Below are positions 1 through 6,095 of a stretch of DNA of 9,091 nucleotides, piece by piece. The DNA comes from Actinomycetes bacterium (GTDB lineage Bacteria > Actinomycetota > Acidimicrobiia > Acidimicrobiales > RAAP-2). The DNA lies in contig JANXTQ010000031.1 in the NCBI GenBank assembly GCA_025352305.1, positions 1-9,091 of the forward strand. The letters are read 5' to 3'. The position numbers and the translations under genes are program-made. Under the pieces are notes generated by a model, which saw only the letters and a list, made by a program, of their open reading frames with translations, was not told the DNA's origin and ran no database searches. The number at the start of each line of letters is the position of its first letter. Position 1 is the first letter of the stretch.

Positions 1-614
1 GATTTTCCGACGCCACCGGTTGCCACGATCACGGCTTTCGCCGAAAACGTTACAAACTCACCGCTCGCTCGCCAGTACGCAACGCATCCCGCGACGGCGC
101 CGTGATCGTCATGAACGAGGCGCAGAACCTTGCATTCCATGAATACGTCCGTACCCATGGAAACCACTTTTTGCTGCAGGGTGCGAATAAGTTCCAGACC
201 CGTTCGGTCACCAACGTGGGCGAGACGGGCGTAGCGATGACCGCCGAAGTCGCGCTGTTGGATCTTGCCGTCCTTGGTGCGGTCAAATAGTGCTCCCCAC
301 TGCTCGAGTTCCCAGACTCGATCAGGGGCTTCTTTGGCGTGCAGCTCGGCCATGCGGTAGTTATTCAGCATCTTGCCGCCGCGCATGGTGTCGCGAAAGT
401 GCACCTGCCAGTTGTCTTCGGAGTACACGTTGCCCATGGCGGCGGCCATGCCGCCTTCGGCCATGACGGTGTGAGCTTTGCCGAGCAACGATTTACAGAT
501 CAGCGCTACGCGTAGGCCGCGCTGCTTGGCTTCAATTGCGGCGCGAAGTCCGGCGCCACCGGCGCCAATGATGAGTACGTCGTAGTCATGATGTTCATAC
601 GGTGAGTTCGTCAT
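1..614 (-). CDS. sdhA: Succinate dehydrogenase/fumarate reductase flavoprotein subunit (partial, N-terminal 204 residues)
   Basis: The catalytic FAD subunit of complex II oxidises succinate to fumarate on the cytoplasmic face of the membrane. Translating the minus strand from ATG at 614 gives an N-terminal dinucleotide-binding fold with GAGGAG (about residues 17-22). This is followed by the KAHTVMAEGG motif, whose His (about 48) matches the histidine that carries covalent FAD in this family. RDFGGHRYAR (about 121-130) and a second FAD segment ATGG (about 198-201) follow. The start is supported by a GAGGAG ribosome-binding site at 6-7 nt and by its position 14 nt after the sdhC stop. The frame is open to the window edge, so the gene is cut, not broken; sdhB probably follows to the left. 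The motifs look like the mycobacterial Sdh1 type (Rv0248c). The family call is sure; the succinate versus fumarate direction cannot be read from sequence. Confidence 0.95.
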   Translation of the reverse strand, partial: MTNSPYEHHDYDVLIIGAGGAGLRAAIEAKQRGLRVALICKSLLGKAHTVMAEGGMAAAMGNVYSEDNWQVHFRDTMRGGKMLNNYRMAELHAKEAPDRVWELEQWGALFDRTKDGKIQQRDFGGHRYARLAHVGDRTGLELIRTLQQKVVSMGTDVFMECKVLRLVHDDHGAVAGCVAYWRASGEFVTFSAKAVIVATGGVGK

Positions 615-628
615 AGTGCTCCTCGGCC

Positions 629-1450
629 CTAAAACAGTTTGTAGTCAGTGAGGGCGCCGGTGGCGACCAAGCGAATGTAAACGTCGGTGAGGGCCACGAA
701 TACGAGCGACGCCCAGGCGAAGTTCATGTGTTTGGCGTTAAGCGGCGTCAAGAATTTCCAGAATCGGTAGCGAATCGGGTGAGCGGCGAAACTACGCACC
801 CCACCACCGCAGAGGTGGCGACACGCGTGACAGCTCAACGAATACAGCCACAACAGCGTGGCGTTGACGACGAGGACCAGCGTTCCCACCGTCACACCCC
901 AACCCAGTCCGGGTTGACGAAACGCGCGAATCGCGTCGTAGGTCAATAGAGCGTTAAAGATGAGACCCGCGTAGAAAAAGTAACGGTGCATGTTCTGCAT
1001 AATGAGCGGAAAGCGAGTCTCTCCGCTGTAGGTCGGATGCGCGTCAGCGACGGCACAGGCCGGTGGAGACCACCAAAATGCTCGGTAGTAACTGCGTCGG
1101 TAGTAGTAGCAGGTGAGACGAAATCCCAGGGGGAAAATCAGAATCAGTAGCGCGGGACTGAACCAACTCGGCGTGGAGAGCAGAAAACCGGTATTGGCCG
1201 CGCCCTGCTGGCAACTGGACGCGAGGCAGGGGGAATAAAACGGACTAATCAGATCGCGATTGAACGCCGATCCCACGTAGTAGTGGTCGTTTTGAAACGC
1301 AGCCCACGTGGAATAAATGATGAAAGCCGTCAAAATAGACACGGTAATGACGGGTTGCAGCCACCAACGGTCCTCTCGGAGCGTGGCCGCGTCGGGACCC
1401 CCACGGGTACCTCCCAGTTCCACCGGGGTTTTACTTTCTTCCTCCGCCAC
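629..1450 (-). CDS. sdhC: Sdh1-type succinate dehydrogenase membrane anchor subunit SdhC
   Basis: This 273-residue membrane protein anchors complex II and passes electrons to the quinone. About five hydrophobic segments are visible, near residues 32-52, 97-114, 155-173, 183-205 and 241-262. Conserved-looking Cys and His residues lie at the membrane boundaries: C114, C132, H138, H155 and the cluster LSCHACRHLCGG (C207, H208, C210, H212, C214). The length and the ETRFPLIMQN and CHACRH segments resemble Rv0249c of mycobacterial Sdh1. As I recall, that anchor carries a membrane-embedded Rieske-type [2Fe-2S] cluster instead of the usual haem b, which would explain the Cys/His content. The start is GTG at 1450, with AAGGAG 6-7 nt upstream. 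sdhA begins 14 nt downstream on the same strand, so the two are very likely cotranscribed. The family call rests on motif memory, not on an alignment. Confidence 0.88.
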   Translation of the reverse strand: MAEEESKTPVELGGTRGGPDAATLREDRWWLQPVITVSILTAFIIYSTWAAFQNDHYYVGSAFNRDLISPFYSPCLASSCQQGAANTGFLLSTPSWFSPALLILIFPLGFRLTCYYYRRSYYRAFWWSPPACAVADAHPTYSGETRFPLIMQNMHRYFFYAGLIFNALLTYDAIRAFRQPGLGWGVTVGTLVLVVNATLLWLYSLSCHACRHLCGGGVRSFAAHPIRYRFWKFLTPLNAKHMNFAWASLVFVALTDVYIRLVATGALTDYKLF

Positions 1451-1512
1451 AACGTCTCCTTCTTAGTAATTCACAGCGCTCGTGAGACCGAGTCGTACGG
1501 AACGCCTTCGCA

Positions 1513-1518
1513 ATACTA
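1513..1518 (-). promoter_or_regulatory. sdhC: Possible -10 box for sdhC-sdhA
   Basis: Read on the minus strand this is TAGTAT, a good TAnnnT hexamer about 63 nt before the GTG start of sdhC. No clear -35 element lies at 16-18 bp, so support comes from position and the hexamer alone. Confidence 0.3.
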
Positions 1519-1578
1519 GGCATGGTGCTGTGAACTTTCGAACAAGCGCAGGGGGTGCTCTTGTAGTTGAACGTGAGA

Positions 1579-1735
1579 GGTTCTACGGTCGTTTCTGCCG
1601 AGGTCAGATATGGGTGCCGGAGGGCCAGCGAATCGACCGGGTGCGGAAGTTGCGCTCCATATGGATCGCTGCAACTGCGTGCACCGGTTCGCTGGGGCTG
1701 GCACCCTCTGACCCGGCCAGGTCGTTTAGTGAACC
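1579..1735. repeat. Long rod-like inverted repeat (structured RNA or MITE-like element)
   Basis: The two halves of this 157 bp segment pair along almost their full length. From outside inward the paired blocks are GGTTC (1579-1583) with GAACC (1731-1735), CTGCCG (1595-1600) with CGGCCAG (1714-1720, one bulge), GGTCAGA (1602-1608) with TCTGACC (1707-1713), GGGTGCC (1612-1618) with GGCACCC (1700-1706), CCAGCGAA (1625-1632) with TTCGCTGG (1688-1695), GGTGC (1640-1644) with GCACC (1681-1685), and AGTTGC (1648-1653) with GCAACT (1671-1676). The apical loop contains the small palindrome TCCATATGGA. Unpaired bubbles lie at 1584-1594/1721-1730 and at 1619-1624/1696-1699. A promoter-like pair, TTGTAG at 1561 and TACGGT at 1584 with 17 bp spacing, would start a plus-strand transcript near the base of the rod. 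Exact direct repeats flank the core. It could be a 6S-like RNA, another small RNA, a leader structure or a small transposon-derived element; strand and function are not settled. Confidence 0.6.
1587..1727. repeat. 8 bp direct repeats GGTCGTTT flanking the inverted repeat core
   Basis: GGTCGTTT occurs at 1587-1594 and again at 1720-1727, at the outer edges of the paired core 1595-1720. The placement is what a target-site duplication of 7-8 bp would look like around a MITE-sized insertion. They could also be the two sides of an internal loop in an RNA, matching by chance. Confidence 0.5.
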
Positions 1736-1753
1736 AATGACCGAGTAATGCCA

Positions 1754-1768
1754 TATTCTCGACTTATG
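1754..1768 (+). promoter_or_regulatory. Possible leaderless promoter and start of the AAA+ ATPase gene
   Basis: TATTCT at 1754-1759 is a TAnnnT -10 hexamer, and six bases later comes the A of ATG at 1766. No Shine-Dalgarno sequence precedes this ATG or the alternative ATG at 1748. This spacing is typical of leaderless transcripts, which are common in actinobacteria. No good -35 is visible. Confidence 0.45.
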
Positions 1769-3184
1769 ACCTCGTCCACTGAATCACAGCCCACTTCGCT
1801 CGGCGCACTGCGCGCATCGGGCTGGACAACTCAAACAATTCGCGAAGAGTTGCGAGTGAACCTCGAAGCCAGGCTCGCGGCCGGTCAGCCCCTGACGTCG
1901 TCGGTCCTCGGCTACGAAGACACGGTCTTGCCCCAGTTAGAAACCGCGATTCTCGCGGGACACGACATCATCTTGTTGGGCGAGCGTGGTCAAGCCAAGA
2001 CGCGAATTATTCGTTCACTCGTCGAGCTGCTCGATGAGTGGATGCCCATCGTCGCTGGATCCAACGTTCGAGATAATCCCTTTCATCCCATTTCGGCGTA
2101 CGCAATTGATCTGATCGAGGAAAAAGGCGACGACACTCCGATTGAATGGGTGCACCGCAGCCGTCGATTCGCCGAAAAACTTGCCTCACCGGACACATCA
2201 ATGGCCGACCTGATTGGCGAAGTAGACCCGATCAAAGTGGCCGGTGGACTCTTTTTGGACGACCCCAAGGCGCTCTCTTACGGACTAGTTCCAAAGTCCA
2301 ACCGCGGCATCTTCGCCATCAATGAACTTCCGGATCTCGCCGAGCGCATTCAGGTGGGACTGCTCAATGTTTTAGAGGAGCGCGACGTGCAGATTCGCGG
2401 ACACCTCGTTCGCCTCGATCTCGATATTTTGGTCGTCGCCACGGCCAACCCTGAGGACTATACGAACCGCGGGCGACTCATCACGCCGCTTAAGGACCGC
2501 TTCGGATCCCAGATTCGCACGCACTACCCCGAACAGCTCGTCACTGAAATTGAAATCATGCATCAAGAGGCGAAGTTGCCCACCTCTCGCCAACCCATCA
2601 TTGTTCCGTGGTTTATTGACGACATTGTTGCGCGCGTCAGCCACGTGGCCCGCAAGAGTCACGTACTCAATCAGCGCTCCGGTGTATCGGTTCGTTTGTC
2701 AATCGCTAACTACGAAACAGTGATCGCCAACGCGCTTCGTCGCACTCTTCGAACGGGTGACGATGAAGTGGTTCCGCGCGTGAGTGACCTGTCGGCGATC
2801 GTGCAGTCGACCCAAGGCAAAATTGAAGTGGACACAATGGACGACTCCGACGTCGACCAGATTATTGCGGCACTCGTCGCTCTCGCGGTGCGTCAATGCT
2901 TCACGGAGAATGTTCTGCTCGAAGAGGCCGGGGACATTGTTGACGCGTTTACACATGAAGTCGTTGTTCATACCGGCGACGATCTGCCCGCGCGCGACTA
3001 CCTCGACGTGTTGGCCAATCTGCCGGCACTGGAGCCGCCCGTACGTCGTGTTGCTGGTCCTAAGGCCACGAACGGCGAATTGGCCGCCGCGGCGGAGTTC
3101 ATTTTGGAAGGACTGCACCTCACCAAGCGACTCGCCAAGGACGCGTCAGGAGCGCGAGCTCTGTATCGAACGAGGAATCGTTAG
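1766..3184 (+). CDS. MoxR/magnesium-chelatase-like AAA+ ATPase (Rv0958-like)
   Basis: This AAA+ ATPase of about 472 residues belongs to the magnesium chelatase ChlI/MoxR group. Counting from ATG 1766, the Walker A is GERGQAKT (about 72-79), a GxxGxAKT variant. The Walker B region is GIFAINELPDL (about 181-191), with Asn in place of the usual first acidic residue. It is followed by LLNVLEERDVQIRG, sensor 1 ATANPEDY (about 225-232) and the Arg-finger-like LKDRFGS (about 242-248). The C-terminal third is an alpha-helical lid-like region. ATG 1748 is an alternative start adding six residues; 1766 is preferred because of the -10 hexamer just before it. The stop overlaps the start of the VWA gene by one base, so the two are probably translationally coupled. 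MoxR-like ATPases work with VWA partners as chaperones or in metal or cofactor insertion. The role here is inferred and no substrate is visible. True magnesium chelatase is unlikely because no other chlorophyll or cobalamin genes are present. Confidence 0.9.
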   Translation: MTSSTESQPTSLGALRASGWTTQTIREELRVNLEARLAAGQPLTSSVLGYEDTVLPQLETAILAGHDIILLGERGQAKTRIIRSLVELLDEWMPIVAGSNVRDNPFHPISAYAIDLIEEKGDDTPIEWVHRSRRFAEKLASPDTSMADLIGEVDPIKVAGGLFLDDPKALSYGLVPKSNRGIFAINELPDLAERIQVGLLNVLEERDVQIRGHLVRLDLDILVVATANPEDYTNRGRLITPLKDRFGSQIRTHYPEQLVTEIEIMHQEAKLPTSRQPIIVPWFIDDIVARVSHVARKSHVLNQRSGVSVRLSIANYETVIANALRRTLRTGDDEVVPRVSDLSAIVQSTQGKIEVDTMDDSDVDQIIAALVALAVRQCFTENVLLEEAGDIVDAFTHEVVVHTGDDLPARDYLDVLANLPALEPPVRRVAGPKATNGELAAAAEFILEGLHLTKRLAKDASGARALYRTRNR

Positions 3185-5178
3185 TGCCGGTTCGCTACGG
3201 CTTTCGTCACGCCGAAGAGGGCGACGATTACGACGATTTGGATGCGGACGAACTGCTCCGTCTCGTCAGTGATGAGCTGCTCGAAACCGGTGACTTAGAA
3301 GAAGCGATTGATCGCCTACTGCGAGAGGGTTTCACCACCAAGGACGGTCAGCGCATTGACGGGTTACGCGACCTGCTCGAACAGTCGCGTCAAAAGCGAC
3401 GTGAACTCGAACAGCAAGCGGACCCCGACGGAGAGTTGCAGCGCTATCGCGACTGGCTGAGCGAAATCGAAGAGACCGAAGCCGATGCGCTGCAAGAACT
3501 GCTGAGCGAGGCCACTGACTCCGGAGACGAACGGCGCAGCGAGGTCACACGCGACTTGGTCAACGAACGCTCGATGCAGCGCGACCTCATGCCCGAGCGC
3601 CTCGCCGAGCGCCTAAGCGCGTATCAGAACTACGACTTCGTCTCGAGCGAAGCCCGCGAGCAGTACGAAGAGTTGATGCAAGAGTTGCGCCAGGACGTTC
3701 TCGACACCTACTTCGAGGCGAACAAGGATTTTCTGTCGAGTCCCGATCCCGAAGAGTTGGCTCGTATGCGCGACATGATGGACGCGCTGTCGACCATGAT
3801 TGAACAGGATCGTCGCGGCGAGCCCATTGATCCAGGTTTTGACGAGTTCATGGAGAAGTTCGGCGACTACTTTCCGGGCGCCGAGACGCTCGAGGACGTC
3901 ATTCGCGCAATGGCCGAGCGCGCCGCAGCGGCGGAGGCGATGTTCAATTCGCTCTCCGGTGAGCAACAACGTGAACTGCGAGAACTGTTCGGTCAAATGA
4001 TGCAGGACATGGACCTCAACTTCGCCATGAATCGTCTGACGTCCAATCTTCGCCAAGCCACTCCCGACATCGACTGGAATCGTCAACCGCGCATGCGCGG
4101 CGGCGAGCCAACGTCGTTTTCTCGCGCGACCGACATCGCCGAACAACTCGGCGACCTGCGCAACCTCGAAGAGTTCATGGGACAGGCCAATGCCGCGCAG
4201 GGGCTGCCCGAAGTGGACATTGAGGCCGTGCGTAGAAACCTCGGTCCCGACGCGGCGAAACAGATTGAAGCACTGCAGCGAGCGTTGAAGGGATTAAAAG
4301 AGAGCGGCTTTGTCGATCGTCACGGCGGTCGCCTTGAACTGACGGCTAAGGGCGTGCGACAAATTGGAAACCAGGCCTTAAAAGACCTCTTTAGCCAACT
4401 GAGTCACAGCGCCACCCTTGGATCGCATCGTCAAGCATCAGTCGATCGAGGCGGAGATCGCGAAGAGAGCTCCAAGGCCTGGGAACCGGGTCAGGCGCTG
4501 TCACTGCACCTGCCCCAAACACTGCGCAACGCCATATTTCGTTCCGGTCCGGGCACTCCCGTCTCACTTCACCCCGACGACTTTGAAGTCGAAGAGTATG
4601 AAGCCATCCGGCGCAGCGCGACCGTATTTGCCATTGACCTCTCGCTGTCCATGGCAATGCGCGGCAACTTGGCTCCCGCGAAGAAGATGACGCTCGCGCT
4701 CACCCAACTCATTCGCTCGCGCTTTCCTCGCGATTTTGTTGCCGTTGTGGGATTTGGCGAAACCGCACAAGAGATCCGTGTGGAGGACATTCCCTCGCTC
4801 AGCATTGACTACAACTACGGCACCAATCTCCAACACGCCTTGGCCCTCAGCCGATTCCTGATGCGCGCCGAGACGGGGGAGCGCCAGATTGTGGTCGTCA
4901 CCGACGGCGAGCCAACGGCGCACTTACTGAGCAACGGGGAGCCATTTTTTGCTTGGCCCCCGGTTCCAGAAACCTTGCAGATGACCATGGCCGAAGTTCT
5001 GCGGTGCACCAAAGCGGGCATCACGATCAACACGTTTGCCCTCGATATTGAGCGCAGCCAGTTTCCCTTCGTGGAGCAAATTGGCCGGGTCAATGGCGGA
5101 CGCACCTTTTACACCTCGGTGGACGAACTGGGTACCTACGTCCTCGACGACTTCGTTCGCCACCGCCGCGCCAGCTGA
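3184..5178 (+). CDS. VWA domain-containing protein, partner of the MoxR-like ATPase (Rv0959-like)
   Basis: This protein of 664 residues has a C-terminal von Willebrand factor A domain from about residue 480. All MIDAS metal-site elements are present: DLSLS (D485, S487, S489), T547 in YGTNLQ and D574 in VTDGEP. The metal-dependent ligand site is therefore probably functional. The N-terminal two thirds are highly charged, rich in Glu, Arg and Gln, and predicted mostly helical with likely coiled coils, for example around residues 50-110. There is no signal peptide or membrane segment, so it is expected in the cytoplasm. The start is GTG at 3184, sharing its first base with the ATPase stop codon, with GAGGA 7 nt upstream. 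Length and partnership match the mycobacterial Rv0958-Rv0959 pair. By analogy with RavA-ViaA and ChlI-ChlD the VWA protein would bind the client and present it to the ATPase ring; this is inference. Confidence 0.9.
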   Translation: MPVRYGFRHAEEGDDYDDLDADELLRLVSDELLETGDLEEAIDRLLREGFTTKDGQRIDGLRDLLEQSRQKRRELEQQADPDGELQRYRDWLSEIEETEADALQELLSEATDSGDERRSEVTRDLVNERSMQRDLMPERLAERLSAYQNYDFVSSEAREQYEELMQELRQDVLDTYFEANKDFLSSPDPEELARMRDMMDALSTMIEQDRRGEPIDPGFDEFMEKFGDYFPGAETLEDVIRAMAERAAAAEAMFNSLSGEQQRELRELFGQMMQDMDLNFAMNRLTSNLRQATPDIDWNRQPRMRGGEPTSFSRATDIAEQLGDLRNLEEFMGQANAAQGLPEVDIEAVRRNLGPDAAKQIEALQRALKGLKESGFVDRHGGRLELTAKGVRQIGNQALKDLFSQLSHSATLGSHRQASVDRGGDREESSKAWEPGQALSLHLPQTLRNAIFRSGPGTPVSLHPDDFEVEEYEAIRRSATVFAIDLSLSMAMRGNLAPAKKMTLALTQLIRSRFPRDFVAVVGFGETAQEIRVEDIPSLSIDYNYGTNLQHALALSRFLMRAETGERQIVVVTDGEPTAHLLSNGEPFFAWPPVPETLQMTMAEVLRCTKAGITINTFALDIERSQFPFVEQIGRVNGGRTFYTSVDELGTYVLDDFVRHRRAS

Positions 5179-5181
5179 GCG

Positions 5182-5196
5182 CACGCCCGGGGCGTG
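5182..5196 (+). terminator. GC-rich hairpin after the VWA gene, weak terminator candidate
   Basis: CACGCCC and GGGCGTG flank one central G, three bases after the VWA stop codon. A stem of 5-6 bp with a small loop could form. The following bases GTGGGTTAGATTT are only modestly T-rich, so this is a poor intrinsic terminator and may be only a pause or a binding site. Confidence 0.3.
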
Positions 5197-5202
5197 GTGG
5201 GT

Positions 5203-5294
5203 TAGATTTCCATGCAACACGCCGTGGCCGTTACGGCTTCGGACCGAAGGAATGGGAGAGCCATGAGTCTCACGCGCACCCCGCGGAGCCCAAA
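5203..5294 (+). promoter_or_regulatory. Leader region of the DUF6941-like gene with two short hairpins
   Basis: TAGATT at 5203-5208 is a TAnnnT hexamer that could be a -10 box, though no -35 is evident. Downstream lie two perfect short inverted repeats, GCCGT/ACGGC at 5227-5237 and CTTCGG/CCGAAG at 5237-5249. Next comes a short frame from ATG 5263 with GGGAG before it, ending in the overlap with the next gene start. The ribosome-binding site of the main gene is GGAG at 5285-5288. Confidence 0.3.
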
Positions 5295-5711
5295 ATGAGG
5301 GCCACACTGCTGATTGCTGACTACGCCGACCTGGCGAACGGCAAGTTGGGCGTCATCGGCGGCGGTATTACGTGGTTCTACGCCCAATCGGCCGTTCCTT
5401 TGTCGGTGGCCGCGTTAATTGACGCCGACTCCTCTGATTCGGGCAAAGATCACCCCATTCGCCTGCGAATCGTGAATGTGGCCGGAGAAGCTGTTGGATT
5501 TACGGGTGATGACGGCAAGCCGTATCGCTACGAGATCGATGACATTATTTCGTGGGCGACCCGTGCGGCTATTGAAAACGACCTCGACTACATCTGGGTA
5601 GGACGTTGGTTCGGTATCAATCTCGATCCGGGAATCCACCGTTTGGAGCTGTTGGCCAACGACGAAGTGATCGGCGTGCAGACCATTCAGGTCCGCTCTC
5701 GCGAGGCCTAA
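5295..5711 (+). CDS. DUF6941-like protein of unknown function
   Basis: This protein of 138 residues starts MRATLLIADYADLANGKL and continues with VIGGGITWF, an opening I associate with the actinobacterial DUF6941 family. No function is established for that family. It has no signal peptide, membrane segment or cysteines. The sequence alternates short beta-like stretches (HPIRLRIVNV, IHRLELLAND, VIGVQTIQV) with acidic loops, which suggests a small beta-rich cytoplasmic protein. The start ATG has GGAG at 6 nt. It lies between the ATPase/VWA operon and a whiB gene on the same strand, but gaps of about 110 bp on each side suggest an independent transcript. The reading frame is secure; the family name is from memory. 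Confidence 0.85.
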   Translation: MRATLLIADYADLANGKLGVIGGGITWFYAQSAVPLSVAALIDADSSDSGKDHPIRLRIVNVAGEAVGFTGDDGKPYRYEIDDIISWATRAAIENDLDYIWVGRWFGINLDPGIHRLELLANDEVIGVQTIQVRSREA

Positions 5712-5763
5712 AAACTCTCCCAAAATTTCCATTTGCGTTTCTGTCCAACCTGCGCCACAATGA

Positions 5764-5785
5764 CACCGTTGTAATTACAACGGTG
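5764..5785. promoter_or_regulatory. Perfect 22 bp palindrome upstream of the first whiB gene, likely operator
   Basis: The half-site CACCGTTGTAA at 5764-5774 is followed at once by its exact reverse complement at 5775-5785, with no spacer. It ends 34 bp before the whiB ATG, where a core promoter or repressor site is expected. A dimeric regulator is the natural binder. Its outer bases also include GACAC at 5762-5766, the core reported for WhiA sites in Streptomyces, but a five-base match is weak. Confidence 0.6.
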
Positions 5786-5819
5786 GTGCCATCGAGGGTG
5801 CCAGCGCGGGGAGGTTTAC

Positions 5820-6095
5820 ATGGAGATTGTCAATCTGTCGGGGGGCATGGAAGATCGAGGCTGGCAGGCCCGCGCTAACTGCATGGGCGTGGACCCGGAC
5901 CTGTTCTTTCCGGAGCGTGGAGCTTCCACTCGCGAGGCCAAAGAGGTTTGTCGCGGCTGCGTGGTCCAAGAGGACTGCTTGGAGTTCGCGCTGGACAATG
6001 GCGAGAAGTTCGGTATCTGGGGCGGAATGAGCGAGCGAGAACGCCGCCGTCTGCGTCGAGCGCGCGCTATTGAGCGCCGCAGCGCCGCTAGCTAA
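5820..6095 (+). CDS. whiB2: WhiB-family iron-sulfur regulator, WhiB2/WhmD-like
   Basis: This protein of 91 residues has the four cysteines that bind the WhiB [4Fe-4S] cluster: C21, C44, C47 and C53 (C-x22-C-x2-C-x5-C). The turn GIWGG (about 65-69) and the basic C-terminal helix SERERRRLRRARA follow, as in the whole family. WhiB proteins bind the primary sigma factor and change transcription of developmental, division or redox genes. The STREAK segment before the second cysteine and FGIWGG after the last match the WhiB2/WhmD subgroup, which controls septation in mycobacteria and Streptomyces. The subgroup assignment is from memory and less certain than the family. GGGGAGG 6-7 nt before ATG is a strong ribosome-binding site. 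The perfect palindrome upstream is probably its operator. Its stop codon overlaps the convergent ftcD stop by four bases. Confidence 0.93.
   Translation: MEIVNLSGGMEDRGWQARANCMGVDPDLFFPERGASTREAKEVCRGCVVQEDCLEFALDNGEKFGIWGGMSERERRRLRRARAIERRSAAS

Larger units (their letters stand above)
1451..1765. other. Divergent intergenic region between sdhC and the AAA+ ATPase gene
   Basis: This 315 bp stretch contains no convincing protein-coding gene. Open frames on both strands (1482-1748 plus, 1431-1754 minus) give Arg/Ser/Pro-rich translations without recognisable motifs. What it does hold is the sdhC ribosome-binding site and a possible -10 box at the left, a long imperfect inverted repeat at 1579-1735, and a possible leaderless promoter at the right. 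These are listed separately. Confidence 0.8.

Noticed and set aside
1595..1720. SRP (4.5S) RNA as the identity of the rod-like repeat
   Set aside because: The conserved SRP helix 8 pattern with the GGAA-type tetraloop and its asymmetric loop is not present at the apex on either strand.
1431..1754. Open frames on both strands across the sdhC-ATPase intergenic region (1431-1754 minus, 1482-1748 plus, 1516-1704 minus)
   Set aside because: The translations are low-complexity Arg/Ser/Pro-rich without motifs, the starts lack convincing ribosome-binding sites, and the frames run through the inverted repeat.
3613..4146. 177-codon minus-strand open frame inside the VWA gene
   Set aside because: It is a shadow of the strongly biased codon pattern of the plus-strand gene, which has a good start, coupling and a domain.
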